DNA from: Loktanella sp.
GTDB taxonomy: Bacteria > Pseudomonadota > Alphaproteobacteria > Rhodobacterales > Rhodobacteraceae
Length of the DNA stretch: 58,847 nt
Reading direction: 5' to 3'
NCBI GenBank assembly: GCA_024635625.1
Contig: JAGXIQ010000134.1
Location: 1-58,847 of the forward strand
The notes below the pieces were generated by a model that had not been told where the DNA came from, ran no database searches, and was given only the letters and a program-made list of their open reading frames with translations. Each line of letters begins with the position of its first letter. Position 1 is the first letter of the stretch. The position numbers and the translations under genes are program-made. Below are positions 26,342 to 36,282 of this stretch, piece by piece.

Positions 26342-27207
26342 AAATCGCCTTTATTGGTCTTGGCAACATGGGTGCTCCCATGGCCGCTAATCTTGCCGCC
26401 GCAGGTCACGACGTGACGGGCTTTGACACCGCCGTACGCCCAGAGGGGCTCAATATGGCAGACAGCGCCGCCGCCGCCGTAGAAGGCGCGGCCGTCGTTA
26501 TCACCATGCTGCCGAACGGAAACATCCTTCGCAGCGTCGCGGCCGAAATTTATCCTGCAATGGCTGCAGGCGCTGTACATCTCGACTGTTCAACCGTTGA
26601 TGTTGAAAGCGCGAGGTTCGTCGCACAGGCTGCTGACGACGCTGGACTTTTTGCGATAGATGCCCCCGTATCGGGCGGTATCGTCGGTGCCGCGAACGGT
26701 ACGCTGACTTTCATGGCTGGTGGTCCAGAGGCAGCGTTCAATACCTGCAAACCACTTTTCGACATTATGGGCCAAAAGGTTGTTCACTGCGGTCCGTCAG
26801 GGAACGGGCAAGCCGCCAAGATCTGCAACAACATGATCCTCGGCGTCACAATGATCGCGACCTGCGAAGCTTTCAATCTAGCCGACCGCCTTGGCCTTGA
26901 TCGTCAAGCGATGTTCGACGTCGTCAGTACATCATCTGGATCAAGCTGGAGCATGAATGCTTATTGCCCCGCCCCCGGCGTTGGTCCGAACTCGCCCGCA
27001 GACAAAGGTTACAAGCCTGGCTTTGCTGCTGATCTGATGCTCAAAGACCTGACGCTGGCCCAAGCAGCTGCGAAGGCTGCCGATGCTGACACACCTCTGG
27101 GCGAGGCAGCCCGTGCGCTTTACGATCAGTTTGTTAATCGCGAAGACGGTGCAGGGCAGGACTTTTCCGCTATGTTGCCGCGCTTCTCGAACAAATCACG
27201 CGGATAG
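26338..27207 (+). CDS. mmsB: 3-hydroxyisobutyrate dehydrogenase
   Basis: MmsB oxidises 3-hydroxyisobutyrate to methylmalonate semialdehyde with NAD+, which feeds MmsA. The 289 residues have the Rossmann motif GLGNMGAPMAANLAAAG (about 7-23), the DAPVSGGIVGA substrate motif (about 111-121) and GNGQAAKICNNM with the catalytic lysine near residue 161. It shares a four-base overlap with the hydrolase gene. No T-rich terminator follows before the next hairpin at 27250. Confidence 0.95.
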   Translation: MKIAFIGLGNMGAPMAANLAAAGHDVTGFDTAVRPEGLNMADSAAAAVEGAAVVITMLPNGNILRSVAAEIYPAMAAGAVHLDCSTVDVESARFVAQAADDAGLFAIDAPVSGGIVGAANGTLTFMAGGPEAAFNTCKPLFDIMGQKVVHCGPSGNGQAAKICNNMILGVTMIATCEAFNLADRLGLDRQAMFDVVSTSSGSSWSMNAYCPAPGVGPNSPADKGYKPGFAADLMLKDLTLAQAAAKAADADTPLGEAARALYDQFVNREDGAGQDFSAMLPRFSNKSRG

Positions 27208-27249
27208 TCGCCGAAGTCATACGAGCCACGGAACGCGTGACAGCCGACA

Positions 27250-27284
27250 GGGGTTTTTCCAGTGATCAATATTGGAAGAACCCC
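27250..27284 (+). promoter_or_regulatory. Hairpin that sequesters the ribosome-binding site of the Gly/Asn-rich protein gene
   Basis: GGGGTTTTTCCA (27250-27261) pairs with TGGAAGAACCCC (27273-27284) over 12 bp including one U-G pair, around an 11-base loop. The likely Shine-Dalgarno GGAAG (27274-27278) is in the downstream arm, 9 bases before the ATG at 27288. It could mask translation, or serve as an attenuator for transcripts coming from mmsB. Confidence 0.5.
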
Positions 27285-27287
27285 ATC

Positions 27288-28169
27288 ATGAAATCCTTCG
27301 TCAATTATGCCGCGATTGCTGCACTGACTGCCCTGCCCATCGTTGCTGAAGCCCAAGGCAAAGGGCACGGAAACGGAAAAGGTGGAGGCAAGTCTCATGC
27401 TGCTCAGGGCAATAGCCGCGGCAATGGTCAAAATAATGGGCACGGGAACGGTCACAAGAACAACGACTCAAATCGACAATCAACTAACGGCAACGGAAAT
27501 GGGAAAAATGACGCACGCACCGGGGCAAATGTCACAACCACAGATCTCGCGCGTATCGCGACGGGCCTCGCGGCCGCGAATGGGATAAGTTACCTGAACC
27601 CCGATGTGGATTTCACGACAATCAGAGATGCCGACCTTGTGTCAATTGCGAACTGCCCACCGGGTTTGGCGAAAAAGAACCCGCCCTGCGTTCCCCCCGG
27701 CCTCGCCAAAAAAGGCGTCACCTATGATGACTGGACCGGCTATGATCAGGACGCGTTACCCGGCCTTCTGGATGATCGTTGGACGACGTATAACCCCCAA
27801 GATGCCAGCCCTCGCGATACCGATCTGACGCAGGCGCAGGCGCAGGCGCAGATTACTCGTATTTTCGACCTGCCTACCGCCCCTGAGGGCAAGCGCTATG
27901 CCGTTATCGACGGTCGCCCGGTTCTGCTAAGTGGAACGGACTATGATCGCCTGCGGACCCTCAACAGCCTTGCAAAACGCCCGACGCTGGCAGGCAACGT
28001 CCCCATAGCAACCGATGCAGCGTTAACGCAGGAAGAATTGATCGCCCGCTATGGCCTTCCTGCACTTGCAGCGGGGCAAAACTATTCGGTTTTGGACAAT
28101 CAACTTATCGCATTGCCGGATCAATCCTACGACTTATTGCAGCTCATTCGCATCCTCGGCGCTGTCTGA
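27288..28169 (+). CDS. Secreted Gly/Asn-rich protein with CPPGLAKK repeats
   Basis: The 293-residue protein has a signal peptide (MKSFVNYAAIAALTALPIVAEA, cleavage after AEA) and then about 60 residues of low-complexity Gly, Asn, His and Lys. A cysteine pair motif follows, CPPGLAKKNPPCVPPGLAKKG, given here in parts CPPGLAKK and CVPPGLAKK. Two related modules end it: 'GKRYAVIDGRPVLLSGTDYDRLR' (about 205-227) and 'GQNYSVLDNQLIALPDQSYDLL' near the C-terminus; each is G-x-x-Y-x-V-x-D with L-x-Y-D. I do not know the function. Similar short proteins occur near uvrA in related bacteria and are sometimes mislabelled as UvrA. Repeated CAGGCG hexamers at 27826-27850 encode a QAQAQ stretch. Confidence 0.7.
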   Translation: MKSFVNYAAIAALTALPIVAEAQGKGHGNGKGGGKSHAAQGNSRGNGQNNGHGNGHKNNDSNRQSTNGNGNGKNDARTGANVTTTDLARIATGLAAANGISYLNPDVDFTTIRDADLVSIANCPPGLAKKNPPCVPPGLAKKGVTYDDWTGYDQDALPGLLDDRWTTYNPQDASPRDTDLTQAQAQAQITRIFDLPTAPEGKRYAVIDGRPVLLSGTDYDRLRTLNSLAKRPTLAGNVPIATDAALTQEELIARYGLPALAAGQNYSVLDNQLIALPDQSYDLLQLIRILGAV

Positions 28170-28188
28170 CAAAATAGGGCAAAATGCG

Positions 28189-28224
28189 AAAGGGGTACGC
28201 AACGAAAACGTTGCGCACCCCTTT
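28189..28224. terminator. Bidirectional terminator between the Gly/Asn-rich gene and uvrA
   Basis: AAAGGGGT plus CGCAACG (28189-28204) pairs with CGTTGCG plus ACCCCTTT (28209-28224), with one A/C mismatch and an AAAA loop. The A/T ends serve both converging genes. Confidence 0.75.
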
Positions 28225-28285
28225 CAAATCGATTCCTAAAGATTGCAGAACGGATCCGCCCCACACAACTTTTAATGGCGATCTA

Positions 28286-31186
28286 TTACTCCGCAGCGAC
28301 CTGCTTAGCCCGCAACATCGGCTTAAGGTATCGCCCAGTATGGCTTGCCTCGACCTCGGCGACCTCTTCAGGTGTACCCTCTGCGACGATCCGACCACCG
28401 CCGTCGCCGCCTTCGGGACCAATATCAATAAGATGGTCGGCAGTCTTGATAACATCTAGGTTGTGTTCGATCACAACGACCGAATTACCCTGATCCACCA
28501 GTTCATGCAGTACTTCTAGCAACTTACGCACGTCCTCGAAATGCAGACCGGTCGTCGGCTCGTCGAGGATATATAGCGTCCGACCCGTCGATTGCCGTGC
28601 CAGCTCTTTTGACAACTTTACACGCTGAGCTTCGCCACCAGACAGCGTCGTAGCCTGCTGGCCGACCTTGATATAGCCAAGACCAACCCGAACTAAAGCG
28701 TCCATTTTACTACGGATCGACGGCACTGCGGTAAAGAATGACTGTGCCTCTTCCACAGTCATATCAAGCACATCCGCAATGCTTTTACCCTTAAACTTAA
28801 CCTCTAAAGTTTCGCGGTTATACCGCTGGCCCTTGCAGGTTTCGCAGGTGACATAGACATCTGACAGAAAGTGCATCTCAATCTTGATAACGCCGTCGCC
28901 CTGACACGCCTCGCAGCGACCGCCCTTCACGTTGAAAGAGAACCGCCCCGGCTTATAACCGCGCGTCTTGGATTCAGGCAGGCTCGCGAACCAGTCACGG
29001 ATCGGCGTAAAGGCACCTGTATAAGTCGCCGGGTTTGATCGCGGGGTTCGCCCTATGGCCCGTTGGTCAATGTCGATCACCTTATCCAGATGTTCGAACC
29101 CTTTGATCGTCTCGCATGGTGCTGGTGCTTGCCGCGCGCCATTCAGCTTCATCGCAGCGTTTTTGAACAGCGTTTCTATAGTTAGCGTCGACTTGCCACC
29201 ACCAGACACACCTGTGACGCACACAAACTTGCCCAATGGAAAATCGGCAGTCACGTTGTGCAGATTGTTGCCGGTGGCCTTCACGACCGTCAGCTTCTTG
29301 CCGTTGCCTTTTCGCCGCACCGCCGGAACTGCGATTTTGCGTTTGCCGGTCAGATATTGCCCGGTGATCGAATTCGGATCGGCCATGATTTCGGCAGGGG
29401 TGCCTTTGGCCACGACATTGCCGCCGTGAACACCCGCCCCCGGGCCAATGTCAAAGACGTAATCCGCTTCGCGGATGGCTTCCTCGTCATGTTCAACCAC
29501 GATCACTGTATTGCCCTGATCACGCAGATTTTTCAGTGTGGTCAGCAAGCGGTCGTTATCGCGCTGATGCAAACCGATAGAGGGTTCGTCTAAAACGTAC
29601 AGCACGCCCGTCAGTCCGGATCCGATCTGGGACGCAAGTCTGATCCGCTGGCTTTCACCACCAGACAACGTCCCAGCATTTCGCGCCATCGTCAGGTAAT
29701 TCAACCCGACGTTATTCAAAAATCCAAGACGTTCGCGAATTTCCTTCAGGATAGCCTTGGCAATTTCGTTCTTCTGTTTGGACAATTGATCCGGGACCGC
29801 AAGGCACCAGTCGTAGGCTTCTGCGATGGACATCTGCACGACATGGCCGACGTGCAGTCCGCCAATTTTTATAGCCAACGCTTCTTCGCGCAGGCGAAAA
29901 CCATGGCAGGTCCCGCAAGGCCGATTATTCTGGAATCCTTCGAATTCTTCGCGGATCCAATTGCTGTCGGTTTCACGGTAGCGGCGTTCCATATTCGGGA
30001 TAACGCCCTCAAATGGACGCGAAACCTGATATACACGCCCACCTTCATCGTAGCGGAATTTGATTTCTTCTGTACCGGAACCGCGCAAAAACACCTCTTG
30101 ATGCTTAGGCTCCAGATCCTTCCACCGCGCGTTTTTGTTAAAGCCATAGTGCTTGGCAATGGCTTCAATTGTCTGCAGAAAATAGGGCGACTTGCCCTTG
30201 CGCCACGGTGCCAATGCACCGTCCGCGATCTTGAGTGTCACATCCGGCACCACAAGTTGTTCGTCAAAGAACAGCTCTACACCCAGACCGTCGCAAGACG
30301 GACAAGCCCCGACTGGCGCGTTAAAAGAGAACAGACGCGGCTCGATTTCTGGAATGGTGAAACCCGACACCGGACAGGCAAAATTCTCGGAAAACGTAAT
30401 CCGTTCTGGGGCTTCCGCAGCCTCGGCTGCATCTTCTCCGGCAGGGGCCGCAATTTCTAGAACGGTAATACCTTGCGCTAGGTCGAGCGCTGTCCGGAAA
30501 GAGTCAGCAAGGCGCGTCTCTAGCCCCTCGCGCACGACGATCCTGTCAACGACGACATCAATATCGTGGCGGAATTTCTTGTCCAACGTTGGCGGTTCGT
30601 CCAGTTCGTAAAACTGGCCATCGACCTTTACACGCTGGAAACCTTGTTTGCGCAGGTCTAGAAACTCTTTGCGATATTCGCCTTTGCGGTCGCGCACGAT
30701 TGGTGCCAGCAGATAGCCGCGTGTGCCCTCGTCCATCGTCATGACGCGGTCAACCATATCCTGCACTTGCTGCGCCTCGATCGGCAAACCTGTAGCGGGG
30801 GAATAGGGCGTGCCAGCACGGGCAAACAGCAGACGCAGATAATCATAAATTTCGGTAATTGTGCCGACGGTCGAACGGGGGTTCTTAGACGTCGTCTTTT
30901 GTTCGATCGAAATAGCCGGACTTAGCCCGCTGATGTGATCCACATCTGGCTTTTCCATCATGTCGAGGAACTGCCGCGCATACGCCGACAGCGATTCAAC
31001 GTAGCGGCGCTGCCCTTCAGCGTAGATCGTATCAAAAGCCAACGACGATTTTCCCGACCCTGAAAGACCGGTGATCACCACTAGCTTATCACGAGGAATA
31101 TCCACGTCGATGTTTTTAAGGTTATGTTCGCGTGCACCGCGCACTTCGATATTTTTCAGTTCGGCCATATCGCCCCCCAAAGGCAT
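28286..31186 (-). CDS. uvrA: Excinuclease ABC subunit A
   Basis: UvrA finds bulky DNA lesions and loads UvrB in nucleotide-excision repair. The 966 residues contain two ABC ATPase modules. The first Walker A is [14 protein letters not shown] and the second [15 protein letters not shown]. The ABC signatures are [15 protein letters not shown] and [15 protein letters not shown]. Zinc-finger cysteines are visible in CPVSGF and CPSCDG, and in CEACQGDG and CETCKGQR. Two starts are possible: ATG at 31184-31186 with AGGTGG four bases before, or ATG at 31166-31168 ([17 protein letters not shown]) with GGGGGG. An SOS box lies upstream. Confidence 0.97.
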   Translation of the reverse strand: MPLGGDMAELKNIEVRGAREHNLKNIDVDIPRDKLVVITGLSGSGKSSLAFDTIYAEGQRRYVESLSAYARQFLDMMEKPDVDHISGLSPAISIEQKTTSKNPRSTVGTITEIYDYLRLLFARAGTPYSPATGLPIEAQQVQDMVDRVMTMDEGTRGYLLAPIVRDRKGEYRKEFLDLRKQGFQRVKVDGQFYELDEPPTLDKKFRHDIDVVVDRIVVREGLETRLADSFRTALDLAQGITVLEIAAPAGEDAAEAAEAPERITFSENFACPVSGFTIPEIEPRLFSFNAPVGACPSCDGLGVELFFDEQLVVPDVTLKIADGALAPWRKGKSPYFLQTIEAIAKHYGFNKNARWKDLEPKHQEVFLRGSGTEEIKFRYDEGGRVYQVSRPFEGVIPNMERRYRETDSNWIREEFEGFQNNRPCGTCHGFRLREEALAIKIGGLHVGHVVQMSIAEAYDWCLAVPDQLSKQKNEIAKAILKEIRERLGFLNNVGLNYLTMARNAGTLSGGESQRIRLASQIGSGLTGVLYVLDEPSIGLHQRDNDRLLTTLKNLRDQGNTVIVVEHDEEAIREADYVFDIGPGAGVHGGNVVAKGTPAEIMADPNSITGQYLTGKRKIAVPAVRRKGNGKKLTVVKATGNNLHNVTADFPLGKFVCVTGVSGGGKSTLTIETLFKNAAMKLNGARQAPAPCETIKGFEHLDKVIDIDQRAIGRTPRSNPATYTGAFTPIRDWFASLPESKTRGYKPGRFSFNVKGGRCEACQGDGVIKIEMHFLSDVYVTCETCKGQRYNRETLEVKFKGKSIADVLDMTVEEAQSFFTAVPSIRSKMDALVRVGLGYIKVGQQATTLSGGEAQRVKLSKELARQSTGRTLYILDEPTTGLHFEDVRKLLEVLHELVDQGNSVVVIEHNLDVIKTADHLIDIGPEGGDGGGRIVAEGTPEEVAEVEASHTGRYLKPMLRAKQVAAE

Positions 31187-31235
31187 GTTACCACCTCAAA
31201 TAGCAACCCGGCGGCGTTTCGCCACCCCGCCTTGC

Positions 31236-31250
31236 GAACAAAAGATGAAC
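31236..31250. promoter_or_regulatory. LexA (SOS) box upstream of uvrA
   Basis: GAAC (31236-31239) and GAAC (31247-31250) are separated by exactly seven bases. On the minus strand this reads GTTC-N7-GTTC, the alphaproteobacterial SOS box. It lies about 50-80 bases before the uvrA start, where LexA would repress. The match is perfect and in a gene known to be damage-induced. Confidence 0.85.
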
Positions 31251-31673
31251 AATCACTCTTTTCTGTGGTGCGACACGAGGCCACGTCCCTGCACCGCTGC
31301 TTTCATGAGCGTCTGTGAAGCACAGTAGCGGCCGCAAAACGCCTGAAGGACATCCCATATCTGAGCCGGCCACCTCAATGAGCAACCTCTAAGTGTATTT
31401 TGGACTCACTGTTGAATGACCAAATTGATCGCATGCACTAGACCCAATCGTGCAAGTGTAAGTTCACACATCACGCTTTGACAGTGAAGCTACCTATCCC
31501 ATTCATAAAGGTCCGAGGTCTACGCGTAGGTATTATTGCTTCAGTCGCATTCGGCCCTTAAGCATCTGCGTTTACATCAAGACCGATGGCATGTCGGCAT
31601 CTGCCGATACTCCATCGGTCAATCTGTGCGTCTGGCGGATGCGCCGAGAAGCAACACCGCATCAACGCAAGAA
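31251..31673. other. uvrA-lpdA intergenic region with nested hairpin
   Basis: No credible coding sequence is seen in this gap. GACCGATGG (31581-31589) and CCATCGGTC (31612-31620) pair, and inside them TCGGCA (31594-31599) pairs with TGCCGA (31602-31607). This 40-base nested hairpin is perfect in its outer stem and lacks a T-run on either strand, so it may end lpdA transcripts in a factor-dependent way or be a structured leader. Confidence 0.45.
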
Positions 31674-33074
31674 TTACATGTGAATAACGCGGCCATAGGC
31701 GTCCAGAACGCTTTCATGCATCATTTCTGACAGTGTCGGATGCGGGAAGACGGTGTTCATCAGGTCTTCTTCTGTCGTCTCTAATTGGCGTCCAATCACG
31801 TAGCCCTGGATCAGTTCGGTGACTTCAGCACCGACCATGTGCGCACCCAGCAGCTCGCCGGTCTTCGCATCGAAGATCGTCTTGATCAGACCCTCGGGCT
31901 CACCCAGTGCGATCGCCTTACCATTTCCAATGAAGGGGAATTTACCAACTTTGATTTCAAAACCCAGCTCTTTGGCCTTTGCCTCTGTATAGCCGACGCT
32001 GGCGACTTGCGGATAGCAGTAGGTACATCCTGCGATGCTTTCCGGCTTCACTGGATGGGGATGACCGCCTGCGATCATTTCTGCCACCATGACGCCTTCG
32101 TGGGACGCCTTATGTGCCAACCAAGGGGCGCCGGCGATATCGCCGATGGCATAAAGCCCTTCTACTCCGGTCCGGCAATATTCGTCAGTGATGACATGGC
32201 TTCGGTCGATCTTTACGCCAAGCTCCTCTAGACCAAGGTTCTCGACATTGCCAACGATCCCAACCGCGCTGATGACCGTGTCGAAGACCTTCTTCTCGAT
32301 CTTGCCGGCAACTTCGATATGCGCCGTGACTTTGCCCGCCTTCGGGTCGCGATCCAACTGCTTGACGATGGCCTTCTCCATGATCGTCATGCCCTGCTTG
32401 AGGAACTGCTTCTTCGCAAAAGCAGAAATCTCGGCGTCTTCGACTGGCAGAATGCGGTCCATGACTTCAACGACTGTGGTCTTCGACCCCATCGTGTTAA
32501 AAAAGCTGGCGAATTCGATCCCGATGGCCCCGGACCCGATGACCAAAAGATCCTTAGGCATCCGTGGTGCCTTCAGCGCATCTTTGTAGGCCCAGACCAA
32601 TTCGCCGTCCGCTTCCAGCCCGGGCAAATTACGCGCCCGTGCGCCGGTGGCGAGGACTATATTCTTCGCCGTCAACTCCTCGGTACCCTTGTCGGTCTTC
32701 ACGCTGACCTTGCCCTTGGCAGTGATCTTGGCCTCGCCCATGACGACCGTGACCTTGTTCTTTTTCATCAGGTGGCCGATGCCGCCCGACAACTGCCCTG
32801 CCACCTTGCGCGATCTTGCGACGACAGCAGACAAATCGAAATCCGGCTTTTCTACTGAAAGGCCGAATTCCTTGGCCCGGTGCATCAAGTGAAATACTTC
32901 AGACGACCGCAAAAGCGCCTTTGTAGGAATGCAGCCCCAGTTCAGGCAAATTCCACCCAAATGTTCGCGTTCAACAATGACGACTTTCTGCCCAAGTTGT
33001 GCGGCCCGAATGGCCGCCACATAGCCGCCGGGGCCTGCGCCAATCACGATCACGTCGAAGCTTTGTGCAGCCAT
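31674..33074 (-). CDS. lpdA: Dihydrolipoyl dehydrogenase
   Basis: This flavoprotein re-oxidises the lipoyl arms of the 2-oxo-acid dehydrogenase complexes with NAD+. The 466 residues show the FAD motif GAGPGGYVAAIRAAQLG (about 12-28) and the redox pair Cys43/Cys48 in GGICLNWGCIPTKALL. GSGAIGIEFASF is the NAD+ motif and HPTLSEMMHESV the dimer-interface active-site histidine. No E1 or E2 genes lie beside it, so it is encoded apart from its complexes. Confidence 0.96.
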   Translation of the reverse strand: MAAQSFDVIVIGAGPGGYVAAIRAAQLGQKVVIVEREHLGGICLNWGCIPTKALLRSSEVFHLMHRAKEFGLSVEKPDFDLSAVVARSRKVAGQLSGGIGHLMKKNKVTVVMGEAKITAKGKVSVKTDKGTEELTAKNIVLATGARARNLPGLEADGELVWAYKDALKAPRMPKDLLVIGSGAIGIEFASFFNTMGSKTTVVEVMDRILPVEDAEISAFAKKQFLKQGMTIMEKAIVKQLDRDPKAGKVTAHIEVAGKIEKKVFDTVISAVGIVGNVENLGLEELGVKIDRSHVITDEYCRTGVEGLYAIGDIAGAPWLAHKASHEGVMVAEMIAGGHPHPVKPESIAGCTYCYPQVASVGYTEAKAKELGFEIKVGKFPFIGNGKAIALGEPEGLIKTIFDAKTGELLGAHMVGAEVTELIQGYVIGRQLETTEEDLMNTVFPHPTLSEMMHESVLDAYGRVIHM

Positions 33075-33148
33075 GGGGTCTCTCCTGCAGGTCCGTTTGG
33101 AATTGGTTTAATACTGAACCATTTTGGCGGGCTTGGCCAGAGGCGCGA

Positions 33149-33730
33149 TCAGGCCTCGGCGGCCTGAACCTGTCGCAGAATCGCGCCATAGCCGCCCTCG
33201 GCCATAAAGTTTGCCTCTGCAGCCGTGGTAGGTCTGTCCAGCGCCTCGTTCCGATGGGGAAAGCGACCAAAATTCCGAATGACCGCGCGGTGCGCGCGGG
33301 CGTGATCCAGATTATTCCCCCCGCTGTCGGACATGCGAGTGTGGAACAGGCGCACTGCCCGGTCCTGATCCACAAGATTCTCTGAATGCATAAGGGGCAA
33401 ATAAAAGAATTGCCGCGCCGGGGGATCGATCCGCAAATCCCAGTCCCTGTCGATTGCCATCTTCGCCGCCGCACGTGCCAAACCATCCGTCGAAAAAGAG
33501 TCAGCGTGCCCCCTGAACATGTTGCGCGAAAACTGGTCGGTCAGGATGATATAAGCCAAAGTCTCGCTTGGGCAGGTCAACCAAAGGCCCAGATGACCGT
33601 CAGCCGCCCGTTCCCACGTCGTGGCGAACCGATCACGAATCAAAGCATCCAGTGCGTCGTCCTGACGATACCAGTCCTTTGGATCGACCTCGTCCAGCCA
33701 AAAGGACAGAACGTCCTGAGCAGTTTTCAT
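33149..33730 (-). CDS. DUF924-family protein
   Basis: From the ATG at 33728-33730 (MKTAQDVLSFWLDEVDPKDWY) this is a soluble 193-residue protein. The family motif DQFSRNMFRGHADSF and the FYLPLMHSENLVDQDRAVRLF segment are visible. The function of DUF924 is not established; the fold is related to tetratricopeptide-like helices. An earlier ATG at 33754 adds nothing conserved. It lies between lpdA and an MFS gene on the same strand, with a 74-base gap to lpdA. Confidence 0.85.
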   Translation of the reverse strand: MKTAQDVLSFWLDEVDPKDWYRQDDALDALIRDRFATTWERAADGHLGLWLTCPSETLAYIILTDQFSRNMFRGHADSFSTDGLARAAAKMAIDRDWDLRIDPPARQFFYLPLMHSENLVDQDRAVRLFHTRMSDSGGNNLDHARAHRAVIRNFGRFPHRNEALDRPTTAAEANFMAEGGYGAILRQVQAAEA

Positions 33731-33796
33731 GGGTCGCGCCCTCCCGGCCAGCATAATTTTATAGAGAAAGACAGACGGCTGACGTTAAGACAAGAC

Positions 33797-35083
33797 CTAT
33801 TGAGCCGCCTTTAACGGGTCAGGTTCGGATGTGGCCGCATCGTCGCTTGCCTGCTCAATATAGACCTCTTGGGCCATCTCGGCCAGAACCGGGGTCGTTG
33901 TCATCGGCAGGTTCGCATAGCTGGTGTGATCCTGAACAATATCGGCCCGGCTGCGCTGCGTCATGCGCAAGATACCGTACAACCCGACGCCCAGCATCAG
34001 TACAGTTAGGAAAACCCAGTATCCGCGTGATCCCATGCCTTCCAGCATGTAACCCAGCGTGATCGGTCCCATGATCGCACCCACACCGTTGATGAACAGC
34101 AAACCGCCGGAGGCTGCGGCCATATCCTCTTTTTCCAAATAGTCATTGGTATAGGCAATCAGCAGTGCATAAAGCGGGTTCGAAGTGCCGCCAACAAGCG
34201 CACCAGATACCAGTGCCAGCGTATAGGAGGCCGGGAAAAATCCTGCCACCATGCTGCCCAAACCGCCGACCAGCGATACCACGATGATCAGGATGCGCCG
34301 ATCCAGCCGGTCAGAAATCCAGCCAATAGGATATTGTGCTACGAGTGCGGCAAGATAGATGGCCGACACGAACAACGAAATCTGCCCGACACTGAAACCA
34401 GCCCGCGCGCCGTAAACTGCCGACATGCCAAACTGCGCCGAAAAGACGCCGCCCAGTAAAAACATGCCCACAGCAGCCAAAGGCGAAGTTCGAACAAGCT
34501 GCATAACCTTCATTGGTTTAGTGCGACCAAATGCAGGCGTCGGCTTAATCGACAACAAGATTGGCGCAAATGCCATCGACACCAGCACTGACGGCACGAT
34601 GAACAGCACGAAGCCCGAAACATCACCACGCGTGATGATAAACTGCGCCGTGACGATGCCAGCCATCTGCACGATCATATAGACCGACAGCGCCTGTCCC
34701 CGCGTTTCGTTGGTCGACGCGTCGTTCAGCCAGCTTTCCGCCGTAACATAGACGCCGCAAAAGCAAAAGCCGATGACCACTCGCCCCAGCGTCCACGAAA
34801 TAGGGTCCGTCAACACCGGATACATGATCAGCACCGCCGAAATGGTAGAACCTAGCGCCGCAAAAACGCGCACGTGGCCGACTCGGCGGATCATCTCTGG
34901 TGCCATTTTGGACGCAAACAGGAAGCCCACGAAATACCCAGACATCACAATGGAAATTTCCAGCGTACTGAAACCTTCCATCTCGCCGCGAAGACCCAGC
35001 AACGTCCCCTGCAGGCCATTGCCAATCATCAGCATGAACATGCCAAGAAACAAAGCCCAAGAGCTGCCAAGAACCTGTATCAT
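33797..35083 (-). CDS. MFS transporter, YcaD-like
   Basis: This 428-residue inner-membrane carrier has about 12 membrane helices, MLMIGNGLQGTLLGLRGEMEGF at the start and GRVVIGFCFCGVYVTAESWLND in the middle, which recall the YcaD group of the major facilitator superfamily. The C-terminal 50 residues (about 380-428) are polar and acidic. The substrate is unknown; relatives lack a well-proven one. It is separated from queA by 91 bases, on the same strand. Confidence 0.85.
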   Translation of the reverse strand: MIQVLGSSWALFLGMFMLMIGNGLQGTLLGLRGEMEGFSTLEISIVMSGYFVGFLFASKMAPEMIRRVGHVRVFAALGSTISAVLIMYPVLTDPISWTLGRVVIGFCFCGVYVTAESWLNDASTNETRGQALSVYMIVQMAGIVTAQFIITRGDVSGFVLFIVPSVLVSMAFAPILLSIKPTPAFGRTKPMKVMQLVRTSPLAAVGMFLLGGVFSAQFGMSAVYGARAGFSVGQISLFVSAIYLAALVAQYPIGWISDRLDRRILIIVVSLVGGLGSMVAGFFPASYTLALVSGALVGGTSNPLYALLIAYTNDYLEKEDMAAASGGLLFINGVGAIMGPITLGYMLEGMGSRGYWVFLTVLMLGVGLYGILRMTQRSRADIVQDHTSYANLPMTTTPVLAEMAQEVYIEQASDDAATSEPDPLKAAQ

Positions 35084-35174
35084 CGCGGATGCCTTTCGGG
35101 CCTGTGTGGTCGTCGTCTAACGGGCCGGTCAGGCCAATGTCAGGACTGAAAGCGACACGCCGTGTCGCCTATGG

Positions 35175-36233
35175 TTAAGTGTCGCCCTGTGGCAGCAAAA
35201 GTGAGGCATCGCCATAGGAAAAAAACCGGTATCGGCTGGTTATCGCGTGATTGTAAACTTCACGTATCCGTGCCTGCCCCATCAGAGCTGACACTAGCAT
35301 CATAAGGGTCGATTTTGGCAGGTGAAAATTTGTCATCAACGCGTCAGCCGCGCGGAACTGGAACCCCGGCGTGATGAAAATATCGGTTGGTCCTTCCCAT
35401 GCCTGCACGCCCTGATCCGTCGCCGCCGTCTCGATTAGGCGCAAGGCCGTGGTGCCGACAGGAATAATTCGACCACCCGCCGCTTTCGTCGCGTTAATCT
35501 CTTCTGCAGCCTTAGGGCTCACCTGCCCCCATTCGCTATGCATTTTATGTTCGCTGACGTCATCCAACTTGACCGGCAGGAAGGTGCCCGCACCAACATG
35601 CAAGGTGACATGGGTGAATTGCACGCCTATTGCGGCCAATTCCTCAAGAAGGTGCGCATCGAAATGCAAGGACGCTGTTGGTGCCGCGACGGCCCCGGTA
35701 TGTTTTGCCCAAGCGGTCTGATAGTCGTGCTTGTCCGCTTCGTCCGCCGGTCGCAACGCAGCGATATAAGGTGGCAAAGGCATCGCGCCAACCCGTAGCA
35801 ATGCAGTATCGAAAAGATCGCCAGTCATATTAAACGCCAGTTCCGCCTGCCCGTCTGAACGTCCAACGACAGTGGCTTGCAGGTCATCCGAAAAGACGAT
35901 TACTTCGCCGTCTCGCACCTTTTTTAGCGGCTTCAGAAGTGCCATCCAATGGGCGTTCGGCGTTGGCTGCAACAGCGTCACCTCGATCCGCGCGACGGTT
36001 TCGCCAGCCTCTCCGCTGCGGTGCCGTTCACCGCTCAGGCGCGCCGGAATAACTTTTGTGTCATTCAAAACCAAGCGGTCGCCTGGCCGCAGCCAGTTAC
36101 CCAGATCGCTGACATGGGCGTCGGTCATTGTATCAGGCCCGACCACCAGCAATCGGGCTGACGTCCGGGGTCGCGCAGGCCGCGTTGCTATCAAGCCTTC
36201 GGGCAGGTCGAAATCAAAATCTGACAGCTTCAT
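35175..36233 (-). CDS. queA: S-adenosylmethionine:tRNA ribosyltransferase-isomerase
   Basis: QueA adds the epoxycyclopentane ring from the ribosyl group of SAM to 7-aminomethyl-deazaguanine in tRNA, a late step of queuosine synthesis. The 352 residues begin [20 protein letters not shown], the family start, and contain [26 protein letters not shown] (about 220-230) and [16 protein letters not shown] near the C-terminus. The partner tgt is not in the window. The ATG has a GGATTCCCGATG-like weak site. Confidence 0.96.
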   Translation of the reverse strand: MKLSDFDFDLPEGLIATRPARPRTSARLLVVGPDTMTDAHVSDLGNWLRPGDRLVLNDTKVIPARLSGERHRSGEAGETVARIEVTLLQPTPNAHWMALLKPLKKVRDGEVIVFSDDLQATVVGRSDGQAELAFNMTGDLFDTALLRVGAMPLPPYIAALRPADEADKHDYQTAWAKHTGAVAAPTASLHFDAHLLEELAAIGVQFTHVTLHVGAGTFLPVKLDDVSEHKMHSEWGQVSPKAAEEINATKAAGGRIIPVGTTALRLIETAATDQGVQAWEGPTDIFITPGFQFRAADALMTNFHLPKSTLMMLVSALMGQARIREVYNHAITSRYRFFSYGDASLLLPQGDT

Positions 36234-36282
36234 CGGGAATCCTCTAGCGGTGGTTTCTGCAGGCCACGCTGGGGTGGCTTGT

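Noticed and set aside
27826..27850. CAGGCG hexamer repeat as a phase-variable tract
   Set aside because: Only about four copies of a 6-base unit in frame, giving QAQAQ; slippage would not change the frame, so no switch is expected.
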